A stretch of DNA of 6,601 nucleotides from Candidatus Uhrbacteria bacterium (lineage in GTDB: Bacteria; Patescibacteriota; Patescibacteriia; 2-12-FULL-60-25), in assembly GCA_009691315.1 (NCBI GenBank), contig SICT01000066.1, positions 1 to 6,601 on the forward strand. The letters run 5' to 3'. Positions 1 to 6,173 of the stretch are shown in pieces. Under the pieces are notes generated by a model, which saw nothing but the letters and a program-made list of their open reading frames with translations, ran no database searches and was not told where the DNA came from. The first letter of the stretch is position 1; every line of letters begins with the position of its first letter. The translations under genes and the position numbers were made by a program.

Positions 1-8
1 TAAAATTT

Positions 9-21
9 GGGACCTGACACC
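9..21. other. Possible end motif of a REP/IS200-like (Y1 transposase) element
   Basis: The 13-mer GGGACCTGACACC (GGTGTCAGGTCCC on the other strand) sits between AT-rich stretches at the very left edge. I recall this word, or close variants, next to Y1-type REP-associated transposase genes in diverse bacteria, so it may mark the end of a small mobile element whose body lies left of the window. This is recognition from memory. No transposase is visible here, and a single short match could be chance. If real, it places a mobile-element boundary about 15 bp beyond the terminator that follows the displaced rpoC tail. Confidence 0.3.
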
Positions 22-35
22 ATTTTTATATTTTC

Positions 36-76
36 AAAACTCCCCCGTCCGCCAGCTGGCGGATCGAGGGAGTTTT
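36..76 (-). terminator. Intrinsic terminator following the rpoC 3' remnant (copy A)
   Basis: The outer arms AAAACTCCC (36-44) and GGGAGTTTT (68-76) pair perfectly. C46-G66 and G47-C65 continue the stem after one C-A mismatch, and the palindrome at 48-63 closes it, giving one long hairpin. The T run reads TTTT in both directions, so it could work on either strand. It is homologous to the terminator behind the intact rpoC (2161-2189): the left 12 bases AAAACTCCCCCG are identical and the right arm differs at one base (A67 against G). Its original job was presumably to end an rpoBC transcript. It now sits 77 bp beyond the stop of the TrmB-like gene and probably ends that message. Confidence 0.8.
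48..63. repeat. 16-bp perfect palindrome in the terminator loop
   Basis: TCCGCCAGCTGGCGGA is its own reverse complement. It occupies the place where the homologous terminator behind the intact rpoC has only a short ATG/AT loop, so it looks like an insertion into (or replacement of) a hairpin loop. I recall this palindrome as frequently dispersed in Patescibacteria genomes, often inside terminator-like hairpins. That memory cannot be tested from this window, where it occurs once. Confidence 0.6.
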
Positions 77-88
77 ATCTTGTACTGG

Positions 89-176
89 TTACGCTGCGGT
101 CAGCGTTGGTTCATCTCTGGTCGACTCTGGAATCAAACCAACGGCGTTATAATCAACACCGAAGGCGGTTCCGGCT
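89..176 (-). pseudogene. rpoC: Diverged 3'-end fragment of rpoC (displaced RNA polymerase beta' tail)
   Basis: Read on the minus strand in the frame whose stop is TTA at 89-91, this encodes AGTAFGVDYNAVGLIPESTR followed by DEPTLTAA and stop. The intact RpoC ends AGTGFGVDHNAVGLIPEPTR, DEPTLTAA, stop: 25 of 28 residues are the same. The first 29 nt (89-117) are identical to 2205-2233. Beyond that are 14 mismatches, 10 of them synonymous, several being C in the intact gene against T here on the coding strand. It has no start, no promoter of its own and no other part of rpoC, so it is a non-coding relic. Homology stops at about 176, exactly upstream of the conserved AGTG block. Two more residues (Gly-Arg) would align if a 6-nt deletion is allowed, but I do not rely on that. 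The synonymous bias says it diverged as part of a working gene before being cut off. Confidence 0.85.
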
Positions 177-914
177 ACTCGTCCATACCAGCTCAAAAAT
201 TTTTTTGAGACTCTTCGCAATTTCCACATTCTCTATAATAGTTGCTTGCAAATCTTTAAAAGCAACCAATCGGACAAAGGTATCTGCGATTTCGATTGAA
301 ATATTGGAGTCGTACAGAGATAAAGGAATTTGTTTAACCTGACGATGAAACTCCACATCCGTTTTACGAAATTTCTTTAAATTTGGATGATCTGGTCCCA
401 CACTACGACTACGAATGACTAATCGTTTTATGAGTTGTTGATAACGCTCAAAGATATCACGTAATTCCGCAGAAACCTGACTATCTTGCCCATAAAAAGC
501 AACCATTTCCTTCCCTGCGAGTTGGTCAATTTTATATTGTAAAGATTCCCATATTCCGTTCAACCCTTCAAAATAGAGAACCTTGGGCTTAGATTCCTTT
601 GGCATGAGGGCGAGGAGCTCTGGAAGCATCTGCCTCGCGTTCGATATTCTATGCTCCACTTCTTGAAATAAGACCTGTGGAGATTTTGGGATAAAAAGTT
701 GTTTTTTTACATGTGGAATCTTCAACACGGCGCCTTTTTGCCGCAGTTCTTCTAAAATAACATATACGGTCGAGCGCTTCAGATGGCTTTTTTCAGCTAT
801 GACATAAGCTGTCGCCTTCTCAAGTACTAATAGCTGACAATAAACAAGCGTCTGCTTTTGATTAAAGCCTAATTCTTTCAAACATTCCGTCGCGGTCATT
901 TTTATATGATACAT
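153..914 (-). CDS. TrmB-family transcriptional regulator
   Basis: A 253-residue predicted cytoplasmic DNA-binding regulator. Residues about 8-75 form a winged helix-turn-helix: LKELGFNQKQTLVYCQLLVL, then AYVIAEKSHLKRSTVYVILE as the recognition part, then the wing (GAVLKIPHVKKQLFIP). A short helical linker (about 76-105) follows, then the effector-like domain typical of TrmB proteins, starting PKVLYFEGLNGIWESL (110-125) and running to IEIADTFVRLVAFKD and KSLKKIFELVW (207-244). Archaeal TrmB proteins bind sugars, but the ligand of bacterial and CPR members is generally unknown, so none is assigned. The ATG at 912-914 is the longest start; Met6 (897-899), directly before the conserved domain, is equally possible. 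Neither has a Shine-Dalgarno site. The last seven codons (SRNRLRC) are encoded by DNA of the rpoC remnant in a different frame, so the native C-terminus was probably altered. It is divergent from the binding-protein gene and likely controls it and itself. Confidence 0.85.
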   Translation of the reverse strand: MYHIKMTATECLKELGFNQKQTLVYCQLLVLEKATAYVIAEKSHLKRSTVYVILEELRQKGAVLKIPHVKKQLFIPKSPQVLFQEVEHRISNARQMLPELLALMPKESKPKVLYFEGLNGIWESLQYKIDQLAGKEMVAFYGQDSQVSAELRDIFERYQQLIKRLVIRSRSVGPDHPNLKKFRKTDVEFHRQVKQIPLSLYDSNISIEIADTFVRLVAFKDLQATIIENVEIAKSLKKIFELVWTSSRNRLRC

Positions 915-927
915 GACAAAAAATAAA

Positions 928-946
928 TAGTCACTTTTTTTGACTA
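928..946. promoter_or_regulatory. Inverted repeat, candidate regulator operator 1
   Basis: Perfect arms TAGTCA (928-933) and TGACTA (941-946) are separated by 7 nt (C plus six T). It lies 14 bp upstream of the ATG of the TrmB-like gene, within its expected 5' leader, which suits autorepression by roadblock or promoter occlusion. The T-rich spacer makes it a poor terminator but a plausible dimer site. No binding data; inferred from position and symmetry. Confidence 0.45.
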
Positions 947-960
947 CTATTAGTATAGTA
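945..960. promoter_or_regulatory. Inverted repeat, candidate regulator operator 2
   Basis: Perfect arms TACTAT (945-950) and ATAGTA (955-960) with a TAGT spacer. It overlaps operator 1 by two bases and covers the best -10 candidate for the regulator gene. Its right edge lies 44 bp upstream of the -35 of the binding-protein promoter, a position compatible with activation of that promoter. In such AT-rich DNA short palindromes arise by chance, so the pairing of two adjacent perfect repeats is the main argument. Confidence 0.4.
953..958 (-). promoter_or_regulatory. Candidate -10 box of the TrmB-like gene
   Basis: On the minus strand this reads TATACT, about 38 nt upstream of the ATG at 914. There is no convincing -35 at 16-18 bp spacing (ATAAAT at 976-981), so the promoter would be weak or regulator-dependent. 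It lies inside the second inverted repeat. Confidence 0.35.
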
Positions 961-1004
961 TCAATAAAGACTTGTATTTATGGATATTTATTGTTATTAA
1001 ATTA

Positions 1005-1032
1005 TTGACTTTTTTCTAATTTATGCTATACT
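1005..1032 (+). promoter_or_regulatory. Sigma70-type promoter of the substrate-binding protein gene (leaderless start)
   Basis: The -35 TTGACT (1005-1010), a 16-nt spacer, and the -10 TATACT (1027-1032) preceded by TGC (extended -10, 1024-1026) make a strong match to the housekeeping consensus. Transcription would start about 6-9 nt after the -10, near 1038-1041, while the ATG is at 1042-1044. The message would therefore have almost no 5' leader and no ribosome binding site; none is visible in the sequence either. Confidence 0.7.
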
Positions 1033-1041
1033 TTCATCTAT

Positions 1042-2139
1042 ATGAAATCATTCTTCTCATCTAAAATCTCTCTTGCAATCCTTGTCATCGTTATCCTATT
1101 GTTTGGTCTTCGTTGGTATGCAACTTCGCAAAACACGGAATCAACACAAACGATAAAACTTGGCGTCATTACTGGTGCCACTGGTCAATATGCTTTTGTT
1201 GGAGAAAATTATACAAAAGGAGTCAATCTTGCATTGGAACAATGGCACAAGGATCATCCAGATCAGACAGTGACACTGACGATTGAGGATGATTCGTTTG
1301 ATCCGAAAAAAGGGTTGAATGCTTTCCGTAAACTCGTGAATCTTGACCGTGTTGATGCCTTGATTAATATGACCTCGCCAACCATTGATGCAATGTATGA
1401 GGAAACGAGAAGAATCAATTTACCGATTGCGCAAGGTGGCGAACAGGGAATAGAGCCTGCGGATGACAACGTTTTCCAACTCCTCCCAGGGAATATGGTG
1501 ACGGAAATCGCTCTGGGGAAATATGTAAAAGAGCACGGATTTAAAAATGTCGCCGTCTTTGTAGCCAACAACGCAACCTTCCTTCGATTCTTAAAGGGCT
1601 TCGAACAAGGGTATGGTCAGCCATTTAAACAATTCATCATCAATCCAGATGAACGAGACTATCGTACTTTTGTGGCAAAGACGTTAGCGATCCATCCTGA
1701 TGCCGTAGTCTTCTTGGTTATACCAGAACAAGGAGCGAATCTCGTCAAACTGATTCGCGAACAATCGGCAGAGCCACTCCAATACGTTTTTGATGCGAAC
1801 GTGCAGACCGGCTTTCCTGATTACCAACGCATTCTTCGTGATACAAACGCATTGAATGGCAGTATCGCGATCAATATCCGCCAAGCAAACAATCCTCAAT
1901 TTATAGAAGCATATAAAAAGAAATATGGACAGGAGCCGGGCATTGGAGCGAGTTGGTCCTATGACTCATTTGAACTACTTATGAGAACATACGCCAAGGA
2001 TCCTAAAACTTGGATCAACAATATGAAAAACACTTCGTTTGAAAGTGCCGGTGGTAAGGTTGAATTCGACGAGGTAGGAGTGCGTAAACCAGACTTTTTC
2101 ATTGGAACAATTCAAAACGGGGTGCTACCGAAACAATGA
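1042..2139 (+). CDS. Branched-chain amino acid/amide-type ABC transporter substrate-binding protein (type 1 periplasmic-binding fold, LivK-like)
   Basis: A 365-residue extracytoplasmic ligand-binding protein. The N-terminus has Lys residues then a hydrophobic stretch (about residues 10-23, ISLAILVIVILLFGL), acting as an uncleaved anchor or signal peptide; an ATS-Q site at 27-30 could be cut. The protein contains no cysteine, so it is not a lipoprotein. The mature part begins with the family's opening strand, IKLGVITGATGQYAFVGENY (38-57), followed by GVNLALEQW. The mid region has ALINMTSPTIDAMYEETRRI (106-125) and KNVAVFVANNATFLRFLKGF (168-187). The end has GASWSYDSFELL (302-313) and AGGKVEFDEVGVRKPDFFIG (336-355), the usual last lobe crossing. 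Length is normal and the gene looks intact. Ligand unknown: amino acids, amides or other small molecules are all bound by this family. No permease or ATPase gene adjoins it, so it is an orphan component, possibly serving a distant transporter or sensing. It is divergent from the TrmB-like gene and convergent with rpoC. Confidence 0.88.
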   Translation: MKSFFSSKISLAILVIVILLFGLRWYATSQNTESTQTIKLGVITGATGQYAFVGENYTKGVNLALEQWHKDHPDQTVTLTIEDDSFDPKKGLNAFRKLVNLDRVDALINMTSPTIDAMYEETRRINLPIAQGGEQGIEPADDNVFQLLPGNMVTEIALGKYVKEHGFKNVAVFVANNATFLRFLKGFEQGYGQPFKQFIINPDERDYRTFVAKTLAIHPDAVVFLVIPEQGANLVKLIREQSAEPLQYVFDANVQTGFPDYQRILRDTNALNGSIAINIRQANNPQFIEAYKKKYGQEPGIGASWSYDSFELLMRTYAKDPKTWINNMKNTSFESAGGKVEFDEVGVRKPDFFIGTIQNGVLPKQ

Positions 2140-2160
2140 AATTAAAAGCTAATGAAAACC

Positions 2161-2189
2161 AAAACTCCCCCGATGATCGGGGGAGTTTT
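2161..2189. terminator. Bidirectional intrinsic terminator between the binding-protein gene and rpoC
   Basis: A 12-bp perfect stem, AAAACTCCCCCG (2161-2172) and CGGGGGAGTTTT (2178-2189), has a 5-nt loop ATGAT. On the plus strand it is followed by more T-rich sequence (TCTTTC), and on the minus strand by TTTTGG. It lies 21 nt past the stop of the binding-protein gene and 15 nt past the rpoC stop, so it can end both convergent messages. Confidence 0.9.
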
Positions 2190-2292
2190 TCTTTCTGCAT
2201 TTTTTTACGCTGCGGTCAGCGTTGGTTCATCTCGTGTTGGTTCTGGGATCAGGCCAACGGCGTTATGGTCGACGCCGAAGCCAGTTCCGGCT
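2161..2292 (-). repeat. Direct repeat, copy B: rpoC tail plus terminator
   Basis: Right member of the repeat pair described for 36-176. Here the coding half is the true 3' end of the intact rpoC, and the terminator has a simple five-base loop instead of the palindrome. Confidence 0.8.
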
Positions 2293-5200
2293 GGGGTCAA
2301 GCGACCAATGATGACGTTTTCTTTCAAGCCTTCGAGACGATCGATCTTGCCAGTCACGGCGGCATTGATCAGCACGCGTGCGGTCTCTTGAAAGGACGCG
2401 GCGGACAAGAATGATTCGGTCGACAGGGCGACTTTGGTAATACCCATGAAAAGGGACATGAGATCAGCTGGGTCACCTTTTTTGGCGACAACACGTTCAT
2501 TTTCTTCTTCGGCACGCGTCTTCTCGAGCACTTGACCTGGCAAAAGATCACTGTCACCAGCGGTTTTCACATACACACGCGAGAACATCTGACGCACGAT
2601 AATTTCAATATGTTTGGCGTTGAGCTTTTGACCCTGTGAGGCATAAATGGACAGCACTTCTTTTAACAAGTAGCGCATAACGGCATCATAGCCTTTCAAA
2701 CGGAACAATTCTTGAAGGTCATACTGCCCTTCCGTCAACGGATCACCTGCTTCCACTTCCTGTCCATCTTTGACGATCACGTGATAACCGGTCGGAACCT
2801 CATGCTCCATATTCGATGATGCTTCAAACACGAGGGTGAGCTTGTTCTTCTCGATTTTGACCGAACCTTTGTGGCTCGCCGCAACCTCTTCTTCATTCGA
2901 ACGAACGATTAACAGCTGCCCTTCCTTCACCTTATCGCCATCCTTCACTTTCACCATATCTCTTTTAAGGAAAGCAAACGTCTCTTCCTGCACCGCGTTA
3001 TGAGCAATCAGAATCATCTTATCTGAAGATGAGGTGTCAACGACTTTTTGACCGGTCGTCGTCTGAAGAACGCGCTTCTCTCCTTCCACAATCTTGATCT
3101 TACCCGCAACTTCCGCAACGACCGCTCTATATTTTGGTGAACGCGCTTCAAATAACTCTTCCACACGTGGCAAACCTTGTGTGATATCAAATGCCGTGGC
3201 GCCTCCATGATGGAAGGTACGCATAGTCAACTGAGTACCCGGTTCACCAATGGATTGGGCGGCCATAATACCGACAGCTGTTCCCATTTTGACCTCATGA
3301 TTATAGGCCAAATCATAACCATAACATTTCTGACACAATCCGCGCTTGAGTTTACAAGTCAAAACAGAACGCACAACTGCGCTTGCAACTTGGTGCTTAC
3401 CAATCTCTCGCATATGCACTTCAGTCAGAAGCGTTCCCTTTTTGGCCAAAACTTCTTTTTCATCGTTTTTCAAATCTTTCAGAATCACACGACCAAGTAA
3501 ACGTGTCATGAGTGGTTCGCCAATCTCTTCACACTCTTCAGTCGTCAATGTCACGCCCTCTGTATCACCACAATCTTCCTTCATGATAATGACATCTTGA
3601 GATACATCAACCAAACGACGCGTCAGATAACCGGCGTTGGCTGTTTTCAGAGCGGTATCCGTCAAACCTTTACGCGTTCCGTGGGAGGCGATGAAATATT
3701 CGAGCACATCCAAGCCTTCACGAAAAGAAGATTTGATCGGCAATTCAATAATATCACCGGCCGGGTTACTCACGAGTCCGACCATACCCACGACACGCGT
3801 CAACTGACCCGGAGATCCACGCGCGCCTGAGTCAATCATGGAATAGATCGTGCCGGTCTTGCTTAATGAATCTTTTGCTTTGTGCTGAATATCATCTTTT
3901 ACATCAGACCAAACTTTAATAATTTGTGAATAGCGTTCTTTTTTCGTGAGCAACCCTTCCTTATATTGCTCTTCAATTTCAACGGCGCGTGTATTCCCAC
4001 GTTCGATCAACGTCTGCTTTTCTAAATCTGGAAGATCTCCCATTCCGTAGCTAAAACCGGACTGGGTAATGTAGTAGAAGCCGAGCGTTTTAACCTCATC
4101 CAAGAAACGCGCGGTACGTTCAAAACCACGCAGTTCGATCGTGGTGCGCACGATCTCTCCCAATTGCTTGGTGCCGATGATTTCATTGCGAAAACCAATT
4201 TCTTTTGGAAACAAGCGATTCAAAATAATACGACCGACATTCGTTTCGACCAGTCCTTCTCCTTGCTTTAAACGCACGTTAATTTTTTCGCGAATCGACA
4301 ATTTTTTCGCTTGAAAAAGATAGACCGCTTCATCTGCTGATGCGAGCACTCGCATCTTTGTCCCCTCTTCAGGTTCGATCAACGTTGTCATGTAGTAACA
4401 ACCCCAGGCAATGTCCTTGTCTGGACGTGCAATCGGCTGACCGGTTGCTGGTTTCAACAAATTCTTGGTCGATAACATGAGATTGGCCGCTTCCTCACGC
4501 GCCTCTTCTGTCAACGGAATATGCACGGCCATTTGGTCTCCATCAAAGTCCGCGTTAAACGCCGGACACACCATTGGATGAATTTGGATCGCCTTCCCTT
4601 CGATCAATTTCGGTTGAAATCCTTGAATACCCAAACGGTGCAACGTTGGTGCGCGATTGAGCAAAACGACAGAGTTTGAAGCAATAACTTCCAAAATATC
4701 CCACACCTCCGCGTGATCCGCTTCGATATAACGATTCGCGGAACGAATATTATGCACGAGCTCACGCTTGATCAATTGCGAAATAATAAATGGTTTGAAT
4801 AATTCAAGCGCCATGGTTTTTGGCAAACCGCATTGGTGAAGTTCGAGCGTCGGACCGACCACAATCACGGAGCGACCAGAATAATCGATACGTTTGCCGA
4901 GCAAATTCTGACGGAAGCGACCTTGCTTGCCTTTCAAAATGTCTGCGAGTGATTTCAACTGGCGTTTTTTTCCAGTCGCAGCGATCACCGTTTTGGAATG
5001 ACGCGCTCCATTGTCAATCAGCGCATCCACCGCTTCCTGCAACATACGCTTTTCATTACGCACGATCACTTCTGGCGCATTGAGCTCGATCAAACGTTTT
5101 AAGCGATTGTTGCGATTGATGACACGACGATAAAGATCATTCAAATCTGATGTGGCGAATCGTCCACCATCGAGCGCAACCATCGGACGCAAATCTGGAG

Positions 5201-6149
5201 GAATGACTGGGAGCGCTTTTAAAATCATCCAGTGCGGATCTACCCCATTGATATTGAGCGATTTCAAAAGTTTCAAACGACGGATTAAACGATCGCGTTT
5301 GGCGTCAGATGCTCCTTCGAGCTCACCCTGCAATTCTTTGGCCGTGGCACCAACATCAATTCTCTTTAAAAGCTCGTTGATGGCTTCGGCCCCGATCTTT
5401 GCTTCAAACACATGACCATATTTCAGTGACAACTCATGATATTCGTTCTCCGATAAAATCTTGAGCGGTTCGAGCGTCTTCAATTCTTTTTCTGCTATAG
5501 AAAAATCCTCTTCCAGTTCTTCCAATTTATGCTCTTTGTTGCCCTGCACCTTATCCATTTCTTTGGTCAGCGCACTATCCGATTTTTTCTTTTCTACGCC
5601 TTGTGCCTTGACCCGTTCCAATTCACGCTCAAACTCAGACTCAATGCCTTTGCGCTTCCCCTTATATTCGGTGCGCACTTGTTCCAGTGTTTGCAAGCGT
5701 AAATCTTCTTTCACTTCTGTCACAATGAAAGCCGTAAAATAAATGACTTTTTCCAGTGACTGCAGGGTCAAATCAAGCACTGTGCCAATCTTGGATGGCA
5801 CACTACGTAAAAACCAGATATGGGCGACCGGGGCACACAATTCAATATGGCCCATGCGCTCACGGCGTACGAGCGAATGCGTGACTTCGACCCCACACTT
5901 ATCACAAATGATTCCCTTATAACGAATTTTCTTATACATCCCACAATAACATTCCCAGTCTTTGGATGGACCAAAAATTTCTTCGGCGAACAACCCGCCC
6001 TTTTCTGGTTTCTGCGTGCGATAGTTGATCGTTTCCGGTTTCGTGATCTCACCGTACGACCAGCCGCGGATGACTTCTGGCGAAGCCAGTTTCAGGCGGA
6101 TCGCATCGAAGTCTGTGGTTTTGATATTTTCCGTGTGAAAAAATGCCAT
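2205..6149 (-). CDS. rpoC: DNA-directed RNA polymerase subunit beta'
   Basis: Largest catalytic subunit of RNA polymerase, 1314 residues, complete. In order: the N-terminal zinc ribbon with C67, C69, C82 and C85 (CYC and ICDKC); the clamp and switch region LPVIPPDLRPMVALDGGRFA (313-332); NRNNRLKRL (345-353); GKRIDYSGRSVIVVGP (418-433); the active-site loop NADFDGDQM, with the three Mg-binding aspartates D534, D536 and D538; SGARGSPGQLTR (774-785, F-loop region); the bridge helix ASHGTRKGLTDTALKTANAG (821-840); the second zinc site C860, C932, C939 and C942; and the trigger loop GEPGTQLTMRTFH, with M976 and H980. There is no large insertion in the trigger loop of the kind found in enterics. 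A Lys/Glu-rich coiled-coil insert of about 70-80 residues (about 148-228) interrupts the clamp. The tail ends DEPTLTAA. The ATG at 6147-6149 starts the canonical N-terminus; no Shine-Dalgarno is seen in the 24-nt gap after rpoB, so it is probably co-transcribed with it. Confidence 0.99.
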   Translation of the reverse strand: MAFFHTENIKTTDFDAIRLKLASPEVIRGWSYGEITKPETINYRTQKPEKGGLFAEEIFGPSKDWECYCGMYKKIRYKGIICDKCGVEVTHSLVRRERMGHIELCAPVAHIWFLRSVPSKIGTVLDLTLQSLEKVIYFTAFIVTEVKEDLRLQTLEQVRTEYKGKRKGIESEFERELERVKAQGVEKKKSDSALTKEMDKVQGNKEHKLEELEEDFSIAEKELKTLEPLKILSENEYHELSLKYGHVFEAKIGAEAINELLKRIDVGATAKELQGELEGASDAKRDRLIRRLKLLKSLNINGVDPHWMILKALPVIPPDLRPMVALDGGRFATSDLNDLYRRVINRNNRLKRLIELNAPEVIVRNEKRMLQEAVDALIDNGARHSKTVIAATGKKRQLKSLADILKGKQGRFRQNLLGKRIDYSGRSVIVVGPTLELHQCGLPKTMALELFKPFIISQLIKRELVHNIRSANRYIEADHAEVWDILEVIASNSVVLLNRAPTLHRLGIQGFQPKLIEGKAIQIHPMVCPAFNADFDGDQMAVHIPLTEEAREEAANLMLSTKNLLKPATGQPIARPDKDIAWGCYYMTTLIEPEEGTKMRVLASADEAVYLFQAKKLSIREKINVRLKQGEGLVETNVGRIILNRLFPKEIGFRNEIIGTKQLGEIVRTTIELRGFERTARFLDEVKTLGFYYITQSGFSYGMGDLPDLEKQTLIERGNTRAVEIEEQYKEGLLTKKERYSQIIKVWSDVKDDIQHKAKDSLSKTGTIYSMIDSGARGSPGQLTRVVGMVGLVSNPAGDIIELPIKSSFREGLDVLEYFIASHGTRKGLTDTALKTANAGYLTRRLVDVSQDVIIMKEDCGDTEGVTLTTEECEEIGEPLMTRLLGRVILKDLKNDEKEVLAKKGTLLTEVHMREIGKHQVASAVVRSVLTCKLKRGLCQKCYGYDLAYNHEVKMGTAVGIMAAQSIGEPGTQLTMRTFHHGGATAFDITQGLPRVEELFEARSPKYRAVVAEVAGKIKIVEGEKRVLQTTTGQKVVDTSSSDKMILIAHNAVQEETFAFLKRDMVKVKDGDKVKEGQLLIVRSNEEEVAASHKGSVKIEKNKLTLVFEASSNMEHEVPTGYHVIVKDGQEVEAGDPLTEGQYDLQELFRLKGYDAVMRYLLKEVLSIYASQGQKLNAKHIEIIVRQMFSRVYVKTAGDSDLLPGQVLEKTRAEEENERVVAKKGDPADLMSLFMGITKVALSTESFLSAASFQETARVLINAAVTGKIDRLEGLKENVIIGRLTPAGTGFGVDHNAVGLIPEPTRDEPTLTAA

Positions 6150-6173
6150 AGATTTATAGTCTGGTGAGATGCG

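Larger units (their letters stand above)
36..176 (-). repeat. Direct repeat, copy A: rpoC tail plus terminator
   Basis: Left member of a pair of direct repeats, each made of an rpoC 3' end followed by a C5/G-rich hairpin terminator; the right member is 2161-2292. The coding parts (89-176 and 2205-2292) match at 74 of 88 bases with no gaps. The terminator arms match except for one base and the loop. The short spacers between stop codon and hairpin (12 against 15 nt) are not similar. The repeats bracket the regulator and binding-protein genes and are offset by about 2.1 kb. Confidence 0.8.

Noticed and set aside
192..209. CTCAAAAA / TTTTTGAG inverted repeat near the regulator's 3' end
   Set aside because: It falls in codons of the conserved KKIFEL segment, has an A/T-only core and a loop too short for a stable hairpin; likely chance.
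7..342. Plus-strand open frame of 111 codons across the terminator and rpoC remnant
   Set aside because: It runs through the terminator hairpin and antisense to the rpoC tail and regulator, has no promoter or binding site, and the product resembles no family.
2137..2145. TGA then TAA two codons later at the end of the binding-protein gene, as a sign of UGA recoding
   Set aside because: RpoC keeps its conserved glycines encoded without any in-frame TGA over 1314 codons, so UGA is most likely an ordinary stop.
2136..2414. Plus-strand open frames starting at the end of the binding-protein gene and entering the rpoC 3' end
   Set aside because: They pass through the terminator and are antisense shadows of rpoC codons.
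3014..6167. Many 60-115-codon open frames on both strands inside rpoC
   Set aside because: All overlap the strongly conserved rpoC frame, lack their own initiation signals and are explained by its codon usage.
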